A stretch of DNA of 64,000 nt, from assembly GCF_035594125.1 (NCBI RefSeq), contig NC_087197.1, forward strand, positions 7,001,852 through 7,065,851. Reading direction: 5' to 3'. Positions within the stretch are counted from its first letter, which is position 1, and the number at the start of each line of letters is the position of its first letter. This DNA comes from Scylla paramamosain (taxonomy: Eukaryota; Arthropoda; Malacostraca; Decapoda; Portunidae). Positions 34,501 to 47,160 of this stretch are shown in pieces. The position numbers and the translations under genes are program-made. The notes under the pieces are model-generated. The model was given only the letters and a program-made list of their open reading frames with translations. It was not told the origin of the DNA and ran no database searches.

Positions 34501-37500
34501 TGTTAGGCACCAAAACGATAAATAATAAAGAACTCACTCTATATGGGAATCCAAAACAAAATTACTGAAAATGAATCTTCTCTGTTTTACGTAGAAAAAC
34601 GCAAAAACTCGTGTATATAAAGAAGTTTCTTAGATACCAAAATGCTGAAACTCATGAATAACAATCTTAATTGAGAAACAGGACAACCTTAGCAAATGCG
34701 TGTATTTTTAATGTTTTTCATATTCCTAGTTAGCAATACCCAAAACAGCATGCGAAACTAGCTTTATGAAGGAAAAAAATGACATTACCAGAAGTGTCTT
34801 TTAATTGTTTTTGAGCGTGTTAGGCAATGAAGTGCTAAAAAGCAGGGCAATCACATTACATGGGAATAAAAAACAACTTTTACCAAGAACTTCCCAATAT
34901 GTGTTTTTGAGCTCCTTACATACCAAACCGCTAAAACACATGGAAAACAAACTTTATGGAGAAACAGAATAACATTACCAAAAACATGTATGTTGGGTGT
35001 TTTTGATAATGTTATCTATAAAAACGCTTAAATACATGCAAAGAACCTTATCTTTGGGAAACGTAAGGATATTACGAGAAACGTGTATTATGAGTGTTTT
35101 TAAGTTCCTTAACTACCAAAAAGCTAAAACCCACAAATAACACTCGTTATTTAGAAAAATAAATAAATAAATAAAATAAAATAAAAGGATTTTCTTTCTT
35201 TTTCTTTCTTTTTTTTTTTTGTTATTCACCTTCATAGGTACCGAGATGCCAAAATTCTGGAAAAAATTAGGGCAATTATATGATAAGAGAATATTATAAA
35301 AAAAGTTGATATTAGCTTTTTTTTCGGACTGTTATGTACCAAACACTAAAGTGCATGCAAAGCCTCCCATATGAGGAAATTAAACGACCTTACCAGAAAT
35401 CTGTCTTTTGAGTGTTTTTCAGTATGTTAGGCACCAAAACGATAAATTATAAGGAACTCACTCTATATGGCAAACCAAAACAAAATTACTGAAAACGTGT
35501 CTTCTCAGTGTTTTACGTAGAAAAACGCTAAAACAGATGCAAACCAACCAATATCAAGAAGTAGAAAAACATTACCAAAAAGGTATATTTTGAGTGTTTT
35601 TGAGCTTGTTACCTACAAAAAAAAAAAACGCGAAAATTGATACAAAGCACTCTATATTGGGAAACAAAGGGACATTGCGAGAAAAGTGAATGTTTTATAG
35701 TTCAAAAGAACCACAAGGCAAAAAACGCAAAAACTCGTGTATATGGAGAAGTTTCCTAGATACCGAAATGCTGAAACTCATGAATAACACTCTTAATTGA
35801 GAAACAGAATAACTTTACTAAATGCGTGTATTTTGAGTGCTTTTCACATTCTTAGTTACCAAAATCCCAAATTACATGCGAAACCAGCTTTATGTGGGAA
35901 AAAAAATGACATTACCAGAAAAGTGTCTTTTGTGTGTTTTTGAGCGTGATAGACAATAAAGCGCAATAAAATAAATTTTTACCAAGAACTTGCCTTTAAG
36001 TGTTTTGAGCTCCTTATATACCAAAACGCTAAAACGCATTCAAAATACACTTTATGGAGAAAGAAAATAACATTACCAAAAAACATATATTTTGAGTGTT
36101 TTTGATCATGTTACCAATAAAAACGCTTATATACATGCAAATAGCCCTATTTTTGGGAAACGAAAGGACATTACGAGAAACGTGTATTATGAGTGTTTTT
36201 AAGATCATTATTTGCCAAAAAGATAAAAGCCACAAATAACACTCTTTATTGAGAAAAAATAAATAAATAAATAAAAATATACGATATTTTTTTCTTTCTT
36301 TTTCATCTTCATAGGTACCAAGATGCCAAAATTTGGGCAAAATTCAGGAAATTATGAGTCAATTATAGAAAAAAGTTAATTTTAGCTTTTTTTTCGTACT
36401 GTTATGTACCAAATCCGAATGTGCATCCAAACCCATCTATATGGGGAAATTAAACGTCTTTGCCAGAAAACTGTCTTATGAGTGTTTTTCAGCTTGTTAG
36501 GCACCATAACGGTAAATAACATGCAAGTCACTCTATATTGGAATCTAAAATAAAATTACTGAAAACGTGTCTTTTCGGTGTTTTACGTAGAAAAACGCTA
36601 AAACGGATGGAAACCAACCAATAAGAAGAAATAAAATAACATTTCCAAAAAGGTATATTCTGAGTGTTTTTGAGCTTGTTACCTATAAAAAACGCGAAAA
36701 TGGATGCAAAGCACTCCCTATTAGGAAACAAAAGGACATTACGAGAAACGTGTATAATGAGTGTCTTATTATTTTTGAGCAAAAAAACTTGTGGTTCACA
36801 AGAACCACAAGGCAAAAAACGCAAAAACTCGTGTATATAAAGAAGTTTCTTAGATACCAAAATGCTGAAACTCATGAATAACAATATTAATTGAGAAACA
36901 GAATAACCTTACCAAATGGGTGTATTTTGAGTGTTTTTCACATTCTTAGTTAGCAAAACCCCAAATAGCACGCAAAACTATGTTGGAAAAAAAAAATGAC
37001 ATTACCAGAAGTGTCTTTTGAGTGATTTTGAGCGTGTTAGGCAATAAATCACAAAAAAAAAAAAAAATAGGGCAATCACATTACATGGGAATAAAACCAA
37101 CTTTTACCAAGAATTTGCCTTGAAGTGTTTTTGACCTCCTTACAAACCAAAACGCTAAAACGCATGCAAAAAACTCCTTTATGGAGAAGCAGAATAGCAT
37201 GTGTTTTAAGTGTTTTTGATCATGTTACCTATAAAAACGCTTAAATACATGCAAAGAACCCTATGTTTGGGAAACGAAAGGACATTACGAGAAAGGTGTA
37301 TTAGGACCGTTTTTAAGTTCCTTAAGTACCAAAACGTTAAAACCCACAAATAACACTCTTTATAAAGAAAAAATAAATAAATAAAAAAATAATGGCTTTT
37401 TTATATTGATTTTCATAGGTACCAAGATGCCAAAAATTCTGCCAAAATTCAGGGAATTTATATGGAAAAAAGAACATTATCAAAAAAGTTAATTATAGCT

Positions 37501-40500
37501 CTTTTTCGGATTTTTATGTATCAAACTCTAAAGTGCATGCCACCTATATAAGGAAGTTAAACGACTTTACCAGAAACCTGTCTTTTCAGTGTTTTTCAGC
37601 ATGTTAGGCACCAAAACGATAAATAATATGGAAGTCAGTCAATATGTGAATCCAAAACAAAATTACTGAAAACGTGTCTTGTCAGTGTTTCACGTAGAAA
37701 AACGCTAAAACGGATGCAAACCAACAAATATAAAGAAATAGAATAACATTACCAAAAAGTGTTTTTGAGCTTTTTACATACAAATAACGCGCAAATGGAT
37801 GGAAAGCACTCTATATTAAGAAGCAAAAGGACATTACGAGAAACGTATATAATGAGTGTGTTATAGTTTCACAAGAACCACAAGGCAAAAAACGCAAAAA
37901 CTCGTGTATATAGAGAAGTTTCTTACATACCAAAACGCTAAAACTCATGAATAACACTTTTACTTGAAAAACAGAACTACCTTACCAAATGTGTGTATTT
38001 TGAGTGTTTTTCACTTTCTTAGTTACGAAAATCCCAAATTACATGCGAAACTAGCTTTATGTGGGAAAAAAATGACATTACCAGAAAAGTGTCTTTTGAG
38101 TGTTTTTGAGCGTTATATGCAACAAAACACTAAAAAGCAGAACAATCACATTACATTGGAATAAAACCAAATTTTACGAAGAACTTGCCTTTAAGTGTTT
38201 CTTAACTCCTTACATACCAAAAACGCTAAACGCATTCAAAACAACCTTTATGGAGAAACAGAATAACATTACCAAAAACATGTATTTTGATTGTTTTTGA
38301 ACATGTTACCTATAAAATCGCTTAAATACATGCAAAGAACGCTATGTTTGTGAAACGAAAGGACATTACGAAAATCGTGTATTATGAGTATTTTTAAGTT
38401 CCTTAAGTACCAAAAATCTAAAACCCACAAATAACACTCTTTATAGAGAAAAAAAAATAATAAAAAAATAGATTTTTTTTTTGTTATTCATCTTCATAGG
38501 TACCGAGATGCCAAAATTCTGAGAAAATTCAGGGAAATTATGTGAAAAAAACATAAGAAAAATAATTTTGGGTTTTTCCGGGGTTATGTACGAAACCCGG
38601 AAGTGCATGCAAAGCCACCTATGTAGGGAAATTACACGACTTTACAAGAAACGTGTCTTTGGGTGTTTTCAGCAATTTCAACAATATTACTGAAAACGTG
38701 TCTTTTCAGTTTTAGCGTAGAACGCTAAAACGGATGCAAACTAACCAATATGAAGAAATAGAATAACATTACAAAAATGTTGAGTGTTTTTGAGCTTCTT
38801 ACCTACAAAAAACACAAAAATGAATGCAAAGCAGTCTATATTGGGAAACAAAAGGATATTACATGAAAATTGTATAATGAATGTTTTAATAGTTTTCAAG
38901 AACCATAAGGCAAAAAACGCAAAAACTCGTATATATGGAGAAGTTTCTTAGATACCAAAATTCTGAAACTCATGAATAACACTCTTAATTGAGAAACAGA
39001 ACAATCTTAGGAAATGAGTGTATTTTGAGTGTATTTTTCACATTCTTAGTGGTCCAACCACAAATTACATGCAACATTGTGGAAAAAAAAATGAAATTAC
39101 TAGAAAGGTGTCTTTTTAGTGTTTTTCAGCGTGTTAGGCAATAAAGCACTGAAAAACAAGGCAATCACATTACATGGGAATATAACCAACTTTTACCAAG
39201 AACTTGCCTTTAAGTTTTTTTGAGCTCCTTACATACCAAAACACTAAAACCCATGCAAAACACCCTTTATGGAAAAACAGAATAACATTATCAAAAACAT
39301 GTATTTTGAGTGTTTTTTAACTTGTTACCAATAAAAACGCTTAAATACATGCAAAGAACCCTATGTTTGGGAATGAAAGGACATTACGTGAAATGTGTAT
39401 TATGAGTGTTTATAAGTTCCTTAAGTACCAAAAAAGCTAAAACCCACAAATAACACTCTTTATAGAGAAAAAAAATAAAAAAAAAAAAAAAATAGCATTT
39501 TTTTATTGATCTTCATAGGCACCGAGATCCCAAAAATTCTGTCAAAATTCAGGAAAATTACGTGACAAAAGAATATTATGAAAAAGGTTAATTTTAGCTT
39601 TTTTTCGGACTGTTATGTACCAAACCCTAAAGTGTATGCAAAGCCACCTATATGGGGAAATTAAACGACTTTACAAGAAACCTGTCTTTTGAGTGTTTTT
39701 CAGCATGTTAGGCACCAAAACGAAAAATAACATGGAAGTCACTCTATATGGGAATCCAAAACAAAATTACTGAAAACGTGTCTTTTCTGTGTTTTACGTA
39801 GAAAAACGCTAAAACGGATGGAAACCAACCAATATGAAGAAATAGAATGACATTACCAAAAAGGTATATTTTGAGTGTTTTTGATCATGTTACCTATAAA
39901 AACGCTTAAATACATGCAAAGAACCTTATCTTTAGGAAACAAAAGGACATTACGAAAAACGAGTATTATGAGTGTTTTTACGTTCCTTAAGTACCAAAAA
40001 GCTTAAACCCACAAATAACACTCTTTATAGAGAAAAAATAAATAAATGAAAAAATGGCATTTTTTTTTATTGATCTTCATAGGTACCGAGATGCCAAAAT
40101 TCTGGCAAAATTCAGGGAAATTATGTGGAAAAAGAATATCAAAAAAGTTAATTTAAGTTTTTTTTTTCAGACTGTTATGTACCAAACCCTAAAGTGCATG
40201 TAGAGCCACCTATATGGGGAAATTAAACGACTTTACCTGAAACCTGTCTTTTGCCTGTTTTTCAGTATGTTAGGCACCAAAACAATAAATAATATGGAAG
40301 TCACTCTGTATGGGAATCCAAAACAAAATTACTGAAAACGTGTCTTTTCAGTGTTTTACGTAGAAAAACGCTAAAACGAATGCAAATCAACCAATATCAT
40401 GAATAATATTATCAAAAAGGTATTTTTTGTGTTTTTGAGCGAAAATGGATGCAAATCTCTCTATATTTTTATCTATTTATTTATTTTCTCTATAAAGAGT

Positions 40501-41430
40501 GTTATTTGTGGGTTTTAACTTTTTTCTTACTTATGGAACGTAAAAACACTCATAATACACGGATTTTTTGTTAGTTATCTTCATAGGTACCGAGATGCCA
40601 AAATTCTGGCAAAATTTAGGGAAATTATGTGAAAAAATAATATTATGAAAAAAGTTAATTTGTTTTTTTTTTTTTTTCGGACTGTTATGTACCAAACCCT
40701 AAAGTGTATGCAAAGTCACCTACATGAGGAAATTAAACGACTTTACCAGATACCTGTCTTTTGAGTGTTTTTCAGCCTGTTAGGCACCAAAACGATAAAT
40801 AATATGGAAGTCACTCTATATGGGAATCCAAAACAAATTTACTGAAAACGTGTCTTTTTAGTGTTTTACTTAGAAAAAACATTAAAATGGATGCAAACCA
40901 ACCAATATGAAGAAATAGAATAATATTACTAAAAAGTTATATTTTGAGTGTTTTTGAGCTTGTTACCTACAGAAAACGCGAAAATAGTTGCAAAGCACTC
41001 TATATTGGGAAAGAAAAGGACATTACGAGAAACGTGTATAATGAGTGTTTTATAGTTTCACAAGAACCACAAGGCAAAACACGCAAAAAACTCGTGTATA
41101 TGGAGATGTTTCTTAGATACCAAAATGCTGAAATTCATAAATAACACTCTTAATTGAGAAACAGAACAACCTTACCAGATGGGTGTATTTTGAATCTTTT
41201 TAACATTCTTACTTACCAAAACCCCAAATTGCATGCGAAACTAGCTTTATGTGTGAAAAAAAAAATATTACCAGGAAAGTGTCTTTTGAGTTTTTTGGAG
41301 CGTGTTAGGCAATAAAGCACTAAAAAGCAGGGCAATCACATTACATGGGAATAAAACCAACTTTTACCAATAACTTGCCTTTAAGTGTTTTTAAGCTCCT
41401 TATATACGAAAACGCTAAAACGCATACAAA
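28290..41430 (+). repeat. Higher-order satellite repeat, unit about 1.1 kb, ~13 copies
   Basis: A block of roughly eleven distinct ~100-bp units recurs as a set. A convenient marker, (G/A)AGATGCCAAAATTCTGG after an AT-rich spacer and TTCATCTTCATAGGTACC, appears near 28901, 30006, 31113, 32436, 33222, 34317, 35243, 36321, 37423, 38504, 39523, 40088 and 40590. Most spacings are 1.02-1.11 kb. Exceptions are 1323, 926, 786, 565 and 502 bp, which fit gain or loss of whole units. Other order-specific markers are AAACGGATGCAAACCAACCA, GCACTAAAAAGCAGGGCAA and GCTTTATGTGGGAAAAA. This is the classic sign of unequal exchange homogenising multi-unit blocks. Confidence 0.88.
40461..40561 (-). repeat. Single inverted unit within a higher-order copy
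   Basis: The segment ATTTATTTATTTTCTCTA, AAGAGTGTTATTTGTGGG, TTTTAAC and CATAATACACG is the reverse complement of the unit that normally reads CGTGTATTATGAGTG to ACTCTTTATAGAGAAA. The copy then resumes in forward orientation at TTAGTTATCTTCATAGG. The inverted piece is about the length of one basic unit. Confidence 0.8.
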
Positions 41431-41431
41431 A

Positions 41432-44400
41432 CAAGTATTTTGAGTCTTTTGTAAGATTGTTACGTAAGAAAACGCCTAAATGAATCGGAAATACCCTATA
41501 TGAGAAAAATTAAAAGACATTACGAGAAACGTGTATTATGAGTGTTTTTGATTTTCTTAGTATCAAAAGGATAAAACGCATGAAAAACACTCTATATGGA
41601 GAAACAGAACAATACTTCCCCCCCAAAAAAACGTGCATTTTGAGTGTTATGACATTGTTAGTTACCAAAAAGCCAAAAATTATGCAAAGACCCATATATA
41701 GATATATGAAACGACTTTAAAAACGTATGAACATACCATATATAGAGAAACAGAATACATTAACCAAAAACGTGTATTTTATGTTTTTTTTTTTTTTGAG
41801 CTTATGTACAAAATCGCCTGTCATCAAACAAATCACCCTGCATATGGAAATAAAAAGGACATTACGAGAAACGTTTGTTATGTGTTTTTTTTTTTATTAC
41901 TTTCTTAAGTACCAAATCAGTAATTCAATAGTGCTCTGAAGAAAAAGAACAAACTTCCCAAAAACGGGTATTTTTTTACATTGATGATTACCAAAACGCC
42001 AACATGCATGTAAAGAAACCTATATGAAGAAACGAAACGAAATCACTAGAAACTTGTCTTTTGTTTTTTTTTGAGCGTGTTAGGCACCAAATCAGTAAGA
42101 AGCAACGAAATCACCCCATAGGGGAGTACAAAACAACTTTCCTAAAACGTCTCTTTAGAGTGCTTTTTTTTAGGTTCTTACGAACTAAAAGGTCAAAATA
42201 CATGCAAACACCCTGTTAGGTACCAAAGCACCAAAAACAGCCTATATGAGGAAACGAAAGGACATGACAAAAAACGTGTATTATGAGTTTTTTTTTTTTA
42301 GCTTCTCACCTACCAAAACGCAAAAATGGAGAAAGAAAAAACTACCAAAATCGTGTAATTTGAATGTTTTTCACATTGTCAGGTAGCAAAACACCATAAT
42401 GCTTGCTCGCTATACGAGAAAATTAAACAACAATGTAAGAAATGTGTTTTTATGTGTTTTTCAGCGTGTTAGGCACGAAAACGTTAAATAGCATGGAAAG
42501 CACCTTATATAGAAATGCAAAATAATAAGCATGTCTTTTAAGTGTTTTAAACTTTTTACGTTCCAAAACGCTAAAACACGTGCAACGAACACTAATAATA
42601 TTACCAAATAGAAAAAAAAAACCTTACCAAAAACGTGTATTTTGAGTCTTTTTGAGTCTGTTACGTACATCATCTTAAAAATGCATGTAAAGCACCCTGT
42701 ATGAGGAAACGATAGGACATTACGAGAAACGTGCATTATCAGAGTTTTGAGTCTCTTAGGTACCAAACACTAAACCGCCTGAATGAAAATTAAATATATT
42801 CTATATCTCTTTATAGAGAAACAGAACATCACCAAAAACGTGTTTTTGAGTGTTTTTTTTTTCCTTTTTATGTACCAAAACGTCAAAAGACATACGAAGC
42901 ATCCTATATGGGGAAATGGAAAGACTTTTGGAGAAACAAGTTTTATTTGTGTTTTTGAGCTTCCTAAGTAAGCTTCCTAAGTACCAAAACGCTAAAAAGT
43001 ATGAATAGCACCCTATATAGAGATAAAGAACAACATTACCTAAAATCTTTATTTTGAGCGTTTTTCACATTATGTAGCAAAACATCATAATGCATGCAGA
43101 TCCCTATATGAAGAAGCAAAACGTTATTACAAGAAACGTGTCTTTTGAGTGTTTACTTGAGTGTTAGGAATCAAAATGCTAAAAGCATTGAAAGCACCTT
43201 ATTTGGCAATATAAAATAACATCACCAAGAAAGTGTCTTTAGAGTGTTTTTCACCTTCTTACATCTGAAATCGCTGAAAAGCATGCAAAACAACCTTTAC
43301 GGAGAAACAAATTAACATTACCAAAAACTTGTATTTTGATTGTTTTTGTGCTTGTTAAGTATAAAAGTGCCAAATTACACGCAAAGCATCCTACATGGAG
43401 AAAAGAAAGGATATTACGAGAAAAGTGTATTATGAGAGATTTTGAGCTTTTTTGGTACCCAGACTCAAAAACACATGATTAGAACTTTATATGGAAAAAT
43501 AACTCTACCGAAAACTTTTACTTAAACTTTTTTTTCATATTGTTAAGTACCAAAAGACAAAATGGATTGGAAGCCCCCTTTATCGGGAAACGAAACGACA
43601 TTATCATCAACGTGTCTTTTGAGTGTTTTTCAACGTGTTAGACACCAAAACGCTGAAAAGCATGGAAAGCGCTCCATAAAGGAATACAAAATAACATTAC
43701 TAAAACGTGTTTTAAAGGTTCTTATGTACAGAAACGCTAAAAATCAAGCAAAACACCCTTTATAGAGAAGCGAAATAAATATTTCGTTGATAAATTACAT
43801 TCAGGACAGTTAGGGAATATCCCTTACAGAAGAATAAGATCGCAGAAGAATGATCCTAAATGGATGACTGAGGTTAAAACATTACATAGGGCGAAAGAGA
43901 AGTATATATGAGATTAAAGACAGGGGAAGTGGTTTTAAGGCCATCATATAATGAATTAGAAAAGTCAGGAGTTTAACAAGGAAATCTAAAAATAGTTATG
44001 AATTAAAGGTAGCCAGCCAAGCGAAGATGGACCCCAAGGGATTTTATCAGGCATATAAGACGAAGAATAGAGAAACAATAGTTCCTTAAAGACAGCAGAA
44101 TGGGACCTGCTTAATTGTTGGGAGGAGATTAGTTAAATTGTGAACGAGTATTTTTTAACTGTCTTTGTCCAAGAAAACATGCAGGATTTGCCGAATAGTG
44201 ACAAGATATTTAGAGTAGAAGAAAATGAGAAGCTGACAGATATTACTATAACTAAAGAGATTGTGGAACAGGAGATAGATAAGCTGAAAAGTTCAAGTCA
44301 CCAGGACAAGATGAAATATATTCCACAGTATTTAAGGAATGGAAAAAGGTTATAAGTAAATTGTTAGTTTCTGTCCTTAGGAAATCACTTTAGTCATGTG

Positions 44401-46158
44401 AGGTATCGGTAATGTGGAGGCAGGAAAATATAGTACCTACCTTTAAGAAAGGAGAAAAAAAAATTAACGTCTAATTATAGACCTGTCAGCTTAACTTCTG
44501 TTGAATGTAAAATAATGGAGTCAATAATAGCGAAGAACATTTAAGAGCATTTAGACAAACATAACTTGATAAATCAGTTACAGCATGGCTTCACGAAGGG
44601 GGAGTCTTACCTGACAAACTTGGTAAGTTTATACAGTAAGGTTTACCAGGCAGAAGATAATGGTGATAGTTATGGCATCCTATATCAGGACTTTAGTAAA
44701 GCGTTTCACAAGGTACCCCATCAGAGGCTGCTGAGAAAGGTTGGGGCGCACGAGAGAGATGAGGTGTTTAGATTGGATAAGGTCATGGCTAAGCGGCAGG
44801 CGACAGAGTGTTGTAATAAACGGCTCTAAATCCGAGTCGGGTCAAGTAATTACTAGGGTGACAAAGGGATTATTAGTATTAGGGCTGATGTTGTTTGTAT
44901 TATATGTCAATGACTTGGATAGTGGAATTAGTAGTGTTGTTAGTAAATTTGCGTATGACACGAGAATATGTAGATTAATTAGGTCAGAATCGCATACCAT
45001 CGCCTTGCAGGCAGATTTGGATAGGATGAACGAATGGACAGACAGATGGCAAATGCAGTTTAATATCAACAAATGCAAAGCACTTAGCGTAAGTAGAAGA
45101 AACCCACACAGTAGTTACACAATGAACAACCAAGTTCTGGTAGGTTCAGGGTAAGAAAAAGATTTGAGATTTAAAGTTAGCTCTGAACTCCGTCTAAGAA
45201 AGCAATGCAAAGAGGCCAGAAACAAAGCAAATAGTGTATTATGATTAATTTTCAGGAGTGCTAAAAGGAGAACTCCCGAAGTAATATTAAAGTTACATTT
45301 GGCACTGGTCAGACTTCATATAGACTACGCTGTCCAATTCTGGTCACCACATCACAGGAAGGATAAAGGTCTATTAGAATCAGTACAAAGGAGAACGACT
45401 AAAAGGATACAGGGGATGAAGAGTATTCCTTACGAAGCGAGATTCAAGCTGTTAAATTTCCATTCTTTAGAGAGACGTAGGTTAAGAGTGGACTTGATAG
45501 AAGTCTTTAAGTGGTATATGGGTTATAATAAAGGGAACATAAGGAAAATTCTTAGATCTGTAACCATGATAGAACAAAAAAAATGGGTTCAAGCCTGAAA
45601 ACTTGATGTTCAAAAAGGAGACAGGAAGGAATTCGTTCTCAAATACAGTAGTAGATGATTGGAACGGACGTATTAATCAAGCTGTTAGTGCTGAGGCATT
45701 TGGGAACTGTAAGAGAAAATTAGATATTTATGGATGGGGATGATAGGTGGAAATAGGAAGGTATATTTCATACAAGTACTGCCATGTGTAGGCCTGGTGC
45801 CTTCTTGCAGATTTACTTATTTCTTATGTTCTTATATTCTTATTACCAAAAGGGTGTATTTTCAGTGTTTTTCAGCTATTACGTGAAAAAAAAAATAATG
45901 CCAAAATGCATGCAAAACACCCTAAATGAGTAAAAAAAGGGACATTACGAGAAACGCTGAAACTCATGAATAAAACTCTTAATTGAGAAACAGAACAACC
46001 TTACCAAATGCGTGTATTTTGAGTGTTTTTCACATTCTTGGTTATCAAAACCCCAAATTGCAAGTGAAACTAGCTTTATGTGAAAAAAAATAAAAGACAT
46101 TTCCAAGGGTTTTTGAACGTGTTAGGCAATAAAGCACTAAAAGGCAGGGCAATCACAT
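41432..46158 (+). repeat. Duplicated satellite block, copy B
   Basis: Partner of 23714-28560. It retains the CCCCCCCCAAAAAAACGTGCA stretch near 41630, the CACCATAATGCTTGCTCGC phrase near 42390 and a LINE inserted at the same place. Small differences include a missing ~46 bp at about 45956, where copy A has one more unit segment. The block is cut by the assembly gap at 46159. Confidence 0.85.
43777..45842 (+). pseudogene. LINE copy B inside the satellite (reverse transcriptase)
   Basis: Same 5' truncation point, same flanking satellite sequence and same 3' end as LINE copy A, so both descend from one insertion. Visible blocks are NMQDLPNSDKIFRVEENEK, QLQHGFTKGESYLTNLVSLY, QDFSKAFHKVPHQRLLRKV, KFAYDTRICRL (44945-44980) and LHIDYAVQFWSPHHRKDKG. 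The reverse transcriptase catalytic pair reads YD here instead of DD, one inactivating difference from copy A. Frames are broken at similar places, for example around 44820. Confidence 0.85.
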
Positions 46159-46258
46159 NNNNNNNNNNNNNNNNNNNNNNNNNNNNNNNNNNNNNNNNNN
46201 NNNNNNNNNNNNNNNNNNNNNNNNNNNNNNNNNNNNNNNNNNNNNNNNNNNNNNNNNN
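46159..46258. other. Assembly gap, 100 N
   Basis: Exactly 100 N between the satellite and a LINE. The round number suggests a gap of unknown true length. The amount of missing satellite cannot be judged. Confidence 1.
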
Positions 46259-47160
46259 CCATGTCTTTTCATGATGGTCAACCCTTCAGCAGGAAGCAAA
46301 CAGTTCACACAGGGAAGCCACAGAATGCCTGACTTTCTGATCTCTCTAAAATTTCTGATTGGAGCAGGAGCAAACTTAGTGTTGTTCACTGCCCCAAAAA
46401 GTCAATTCTTAATTTCTCCATCCATTAACTGAACACAACTTTCCAGACAACTATCCCATCTTCAATTACACTCAACTGTCCCCCTCTTTTACACTGAACA
46501 TCCTTGGTATGTCCTTGGCTTACTTAATCCAAACTGGAAACTTCACATTTCATCTCTAGCTAAAACAGCTTCTGTGAAGTTAGACTTTCTGAATCATCTC
46601 TGCCTAGATTTTCTCAGCCCCCCCAGCGTTGGAATTCTGTACATGGGGCGGCATCTACTCATGTATGGAGTATGCTTCACAGGCATGGGTGGAAACAAAA
46701 GCTTTTCATCTTATCAATCCCTCTCCTCTAATTGACTGTCTTCAGCCTCTCTCTCTCATTACCACAATGTTGCATCTCTTGCTATCTCCTACCATTATTT
46801 TCATGCCAGTCTTGCTCTTTTGATCTTGCTAACTGCATGCCTCCCCTCCTAACGTAGCCTCGCTGCACAAGACTTTCTTCTTTCTCTCACCCCTATTCTG
46901 TCCACCTCTCTAATGCAAGAGTTAACCAGTATTCTTAATCATTCATTCCTTTTTCTTGGTACAATGCTTTGCTTCTTTATTTTTACCTTCCAATGATTTG
47001 AACTCTTTTGAGAGGGAGGTTTCCAGACACTTTATCCCTGTAATTTCTAATTATATACTGCTTTTGACTGTTCGGGGACCCAGCACCTCAATGGTCTTTT
47101 TTTTTTTTATTACACTTTTGCTGCTCTTTGCCGGTGTCAAACTTCCTGCATGAAAAAATA
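46259..47160 (+). pseudogene. LINE reverse transcriptase C-terminal part, poly(A)-ended family
   Basis: The sequence parallels the reverse complement of 51294-52240. Recognisable blocks are LSDLSKISDW, NPNWKLHISSLAKTA, SYQSLSSN and a tail reading FERE near 47010. It ends with TAATTACACTTTTGCTGC and degenerate poly(A)-like sequence. Several stops and indels are present. The 5' side is hidden by the gap. Confidence 0.7.

Larger units (their letters stand above)
16807..46158. repeat. Satellite array, basic unit ~95-110 bp, about 29 kb
   Basis: Nearly the whole block consists of diverged copies of one unit. In the main orientation it reads ACATTACCAAAAACGTGT, then GAGTGTTTTTGAGCTT, then TTACGTACCAAAACGC, then TAAAACGCATGCAAA, then CACCCTATATGGAGAAACAG. 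Units vary by substitution and small indels. A- and T-runs, two related LINE copies and a higher-order pattern interrupt them. All ORFs across it are short, share the same periodic peptide and carry no domain, so I treat the block as non-coding. I did not notice a CENP-B-box-like motif. The right end is an assembly gap. Confidence 0.93.

Noticed and set aside
16884..46100. Dozens of 60-170 codon frames in the satellite
   Set aside because: They share one periodic peptide dictated by the tandem unit in an AT-rich stop-poor phase, shift frame between units, and show no domain.
16807..46158. CRISPR-like or other regularly spaced repeat system
   Set aside because: Units are contiguous and diverged, without constant direct repeats separated by unique spacers, and the surrounding elements are eukaryotic.
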